Assembly: GCA_029940115.1 (NCBI GenBank)
Contig: JAOZRQ010000393.1
Span: 1-6,587 of the forward strand
From: Desulfobacterales bacterium
GTDB taxonomy: Bacteria > Desulfobacterota > Desulfobacteria > Desulfobacterales > 4be13
DNA length: 6,587 nucleotides
Reading direction: 5' to 3'
This document shows positions 5,416 through 6,587 of the stretch, piece by piece (the first letter of the stretch is position 1; every line of letters starts with the position of its first letter). The position numbers and the translations under genes were made by a program. The notes below the pieces were generated by a model. The model did no database searches. It worked only from the letters and a program-made list of their open reading frames with translations, and was not told the DNA's origin.

Positions 5416-5612
5416 TTGATAATCAAGTTTTTGATGATGGGCTATGGGCCATGGGCGATGGGCCGTCGGTTGCGGGCCATCGCCCATCCGGGGCCTTCGG
5501 GGAGGCCGACGGCGGGACCGGCCGGCCATGGGCCATGGGCGTCCCGGGCACCCCCCGAGGCCCACGGCCGTTGCCCGCCCATCGCCCCTGCTCAAAAAAC
5601 TTGATAATCGAG
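5415..5612. repeat. 198-bp imperfect inverted-repeat element with GCNATGG heptads
   Basis: The end arms 5415-5436 and 5591-5612 are near reverse complements sharing the core ATCAAGTTTTT. The GC-rich interior starts with heptads GCTATGG, GCCATGG, GCGATGG (5441-5461), and GCCATGG occurs twice more at 5525-5538. Internal pairs include GCCGTCGG/CCGACGGC (5462-5469 and 5506-5513), GATGGGC/GCCCATC (5457-5463 and 5482-5488) and GGCCT/AGGCC (5492-5496 and 5503-5507). Reading frames open across it on both strands are composition artefacts (Pro/Gly/Arg rich) and are not called as genes. Confidence 0.7.
5594..5612 (-). terminator. weak terminator-like hairpin after the coiled-coil gene
   Basis: On the minus strand, 9 bases after the stop codon, CTCGATTATCAAG can form a short AT-rich stem with one mismatch and is followed by six T residues. 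It could end transcription of the upstream gene, but the stem is weak. It is also the end arm of the 198-bp element, and the other arm shows the same hairpin plus T run on the plus strand. Confidence 0.3.
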
Positions 5613-5621
5613 TGAAACAAA

Positions 5622-6500
5622 TTAATTGTACTCATGCGCCTGTTCTGCCAATTCTTGGAGGCGAACTATGGCTGACTCGAAATCCGTGTCTGCAAAGCGG
5701 CCGTCTGTCTGCCAGCCAGCGACTGCGGCTGAGATATTCCCCATCTCGGTCATGGCCTCCTCGTTTTTTGTCAGGAGGTTGTTGACCTTCCTCAGTTGCG
5801 CTTCATGTAGTTGCAACCTCTCTTTCAGCGATTCTGCCTGGCTTATGTCATCATTGGTTTGTTGCCCGTGCCTGCCCAGCCTCTCAAGGCGGTCATGAAT
5901 ATGATCCGTGTCGATTGAACCGGCGCTTTTCAGGATGCTGACGATATCCTTCAGATTGTCGAGCACGCCGAGGCTGACTTGTTCAGCCGCGCCAAGAAAT
6001 CTGCCAAAGGTGAGTTCCTCACTGCGGAGTTTGAGTTCAAGGAGTTCCCGGATATTGGCAAGCTTCTCCTGAATGCTCTTGAACTGCATGACTCCCTGTG
6101 CAACGTGGTCTTCAGCACCTCTGACCGTATGGCATTCCTCAAGACGCTTTTCCAGAAGTTCTCTGACAGAGTGTTCATATGCTTTCTGCCTTGCGTTGAG
6201 CTGCCGGATATATTTGTTCCCGATCTTCTCATGAAAGAAGAATATCTGGGAAATCGCCCACCCTGGCCCGAAAAGGATGCCGGCAAGCGCGGCCAGGTAA
6301 AGGATGGGGAGCCCGAAAAGCCAGCCCACAAAGCCGCAACTCGCTCCGACGGCAATCGGATAGATGGTTGCCGGATGCTTCAACCCAACATCAATTACGG
6401 TCTTCTGGATCGCCTCAGGCAGATAATCGCTTATCTTCGGGGCAACAACAATATTGGACGGAACATGTTCCTTAGCCATCCGTTTCTGTTCCTTAAACAT
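5622..6500 (-). CDS. membrane-anchored coiled-coil protein, function unknown
   Basis: I do not recognise a named family with confidence. The 292-residue protein has a short polar start, then a hydrophobic hairpin of about two membrane spans (roughly 45-63 and 64-89, rich in Gly, Ala and Leu, ending IFFFHEK). A long helical, charged region follows from about 95 to 250, with heptad-like leucines (VRELLEKRLEE, LANIRELLELKLRSEEL, LKERLQLHEAQLRKVNNLL) that should form coiled coils in the cytoplasm. It ends in a short acidic segment. Two spans followed by a coiled coil recall XpaC-type proteins, often encoded beside TelA, but this similarity is architectural only. ATG at 6479 (residue 8) is a plausible alternative start: AAGGA lies 10 bases before it, and the promoter at 6507-6535 would begin transcription close to 6500. 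Confidence 0.75.
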   Translation of the reverse strand: MFKEQKRMAKEHVPSNIVVAPKISDYLPEAIQKTVIDVGLKHPATIYPIAVGASCGFVGWLFGLPILYLAALAGILFGPGWAISQIFFFHEKIGNKYIRQLNARQKAYEHSVRELLEKRLEECHTVRGAEDHVAQGVMQFKSIQEKLANIRELLELKLRSEELTFGRFLGAAEQVSLGVLDNLKDIVSILKSAGSIDTDHIHDRLERLGRHGQQTNDDISQAESLKERLQLHEAQLRKVNNLLTKNEEAMTEMGNISAAVAGWQTDGRFADTDFESAIVRLQELAEQAHEYN

Positions 6501-6506
6501 TTTCTG

Positions 6507-6535
6507 ATTATAACGGATTTAGGGGAGCCCGTGAA
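6507..6535 (-). promoter_or_regulatory. sigma70-type promoter for the coiled-coil gene
   Basis: On the minus strand, TTCACG (6530-6535, four of six matches to TTGACA) is followed after 17 bases by a perfect TATAAT (6507-6512). Transcription would start near base 6500, at or next to the first ATG. The -35 box overlaps the edge of the GAACTT array. Confidence 0.55.
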
Positions 6536-6574
6536 CTTGAACTTGAACTTGAACTTGAACTTATACTTAAACTT
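6533..6574. repeat. GAACTT hexamer tandem array
   Basis: Five exact GAACTT units (6533-6562) are followed by two degenerate units, ATACTT and AAACTT (6563-6574). The array sits immediately upstream of the coiled-coil gene's promoter and is a simple-sequence tract prone to copy-number change. Confidence 0.9.
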
Positions 6575-6587
6575 CCCCGCAAATGAA

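Noticed and set aside
5370..5785. Overlapping small frames on both strands across the GC-rich element
   Set aside because: They are Pro/Gly/Arg-rich with heptad repetition, explained by the inverted repeat and lack of stop codons in GC-rich DNA.

Overview
This window is about 54% G+C by eye. All five confident genes lie on the minus strand. The proteins are bacterial and Gram-negative in style. The intergenic tandem repeats (CCCTTAA heptads, GCNATGG heptads, GAACTT hexamers) resemble those I associate with Desulfobacterota-type sulfate reducers, but that placement is an impression, not something proved by the sequence.

Layout in the direction of transcription (right to left): (1) a GAACTT hexamer array and a good sigma70-like promoter (about 6507-6574) drive a membrane-anchored coiled-coil protein of unknown function (5622-6500). 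(2) A 566-base gap (5056-5621) follows. It holds a large imperfect inverted repeat with GCNATGG heptads, a perfect 13-bp hairpin, and a doubtful 54-codon ORF. (3) Three genes for inner-membrane and cytoplasmic parts of a peptide-type ABC importer come next: permease C (4162-5055), ATPase D (2925-3920) and ATPase F (1843-2910). The partner permease B and the substrate-binding protein are not in the window. (4) A GC-rich spacer (1479-1842) with one weak ORF precedes telA, a TelA/toxic-anion-resistance protein (261-1478). (5) The left end carries more heptad arrays and a long inverted repeat.

The genes are ordinary families, and most of the unusual content lies between them. Two regions share one plan: a CCCTTAA array, then a long inverted repeat, then another CCCTTAA array (71-264 after telA, and 3946-4150 between dppC and dppD). 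The second inverted repeat (3985-4102) has 23-bp terminal arms and is flanked exactly by an 8-bp direct repeat, as expected for a MITE-like insertion. Inside it is a paired-hairpin module. A second copy of that module forms the end of the dppF reading frame. The outer stem sequences differ between the copies but still pair, which suggests selection on, or mobility of, a folded structure. On the coding strand the heptads read TTAAGGG, a telomere-like and potentially G-quadruplex-forming sequence.

The D and F ATPases form a tightly coupled pair with a 14-base gap. The last codons of dppD contain nine A residues, where a -1 slip would open a continuous frame into dppF. No rRNA, tRNA, CRISPR array, transposase or phage gene was seen.
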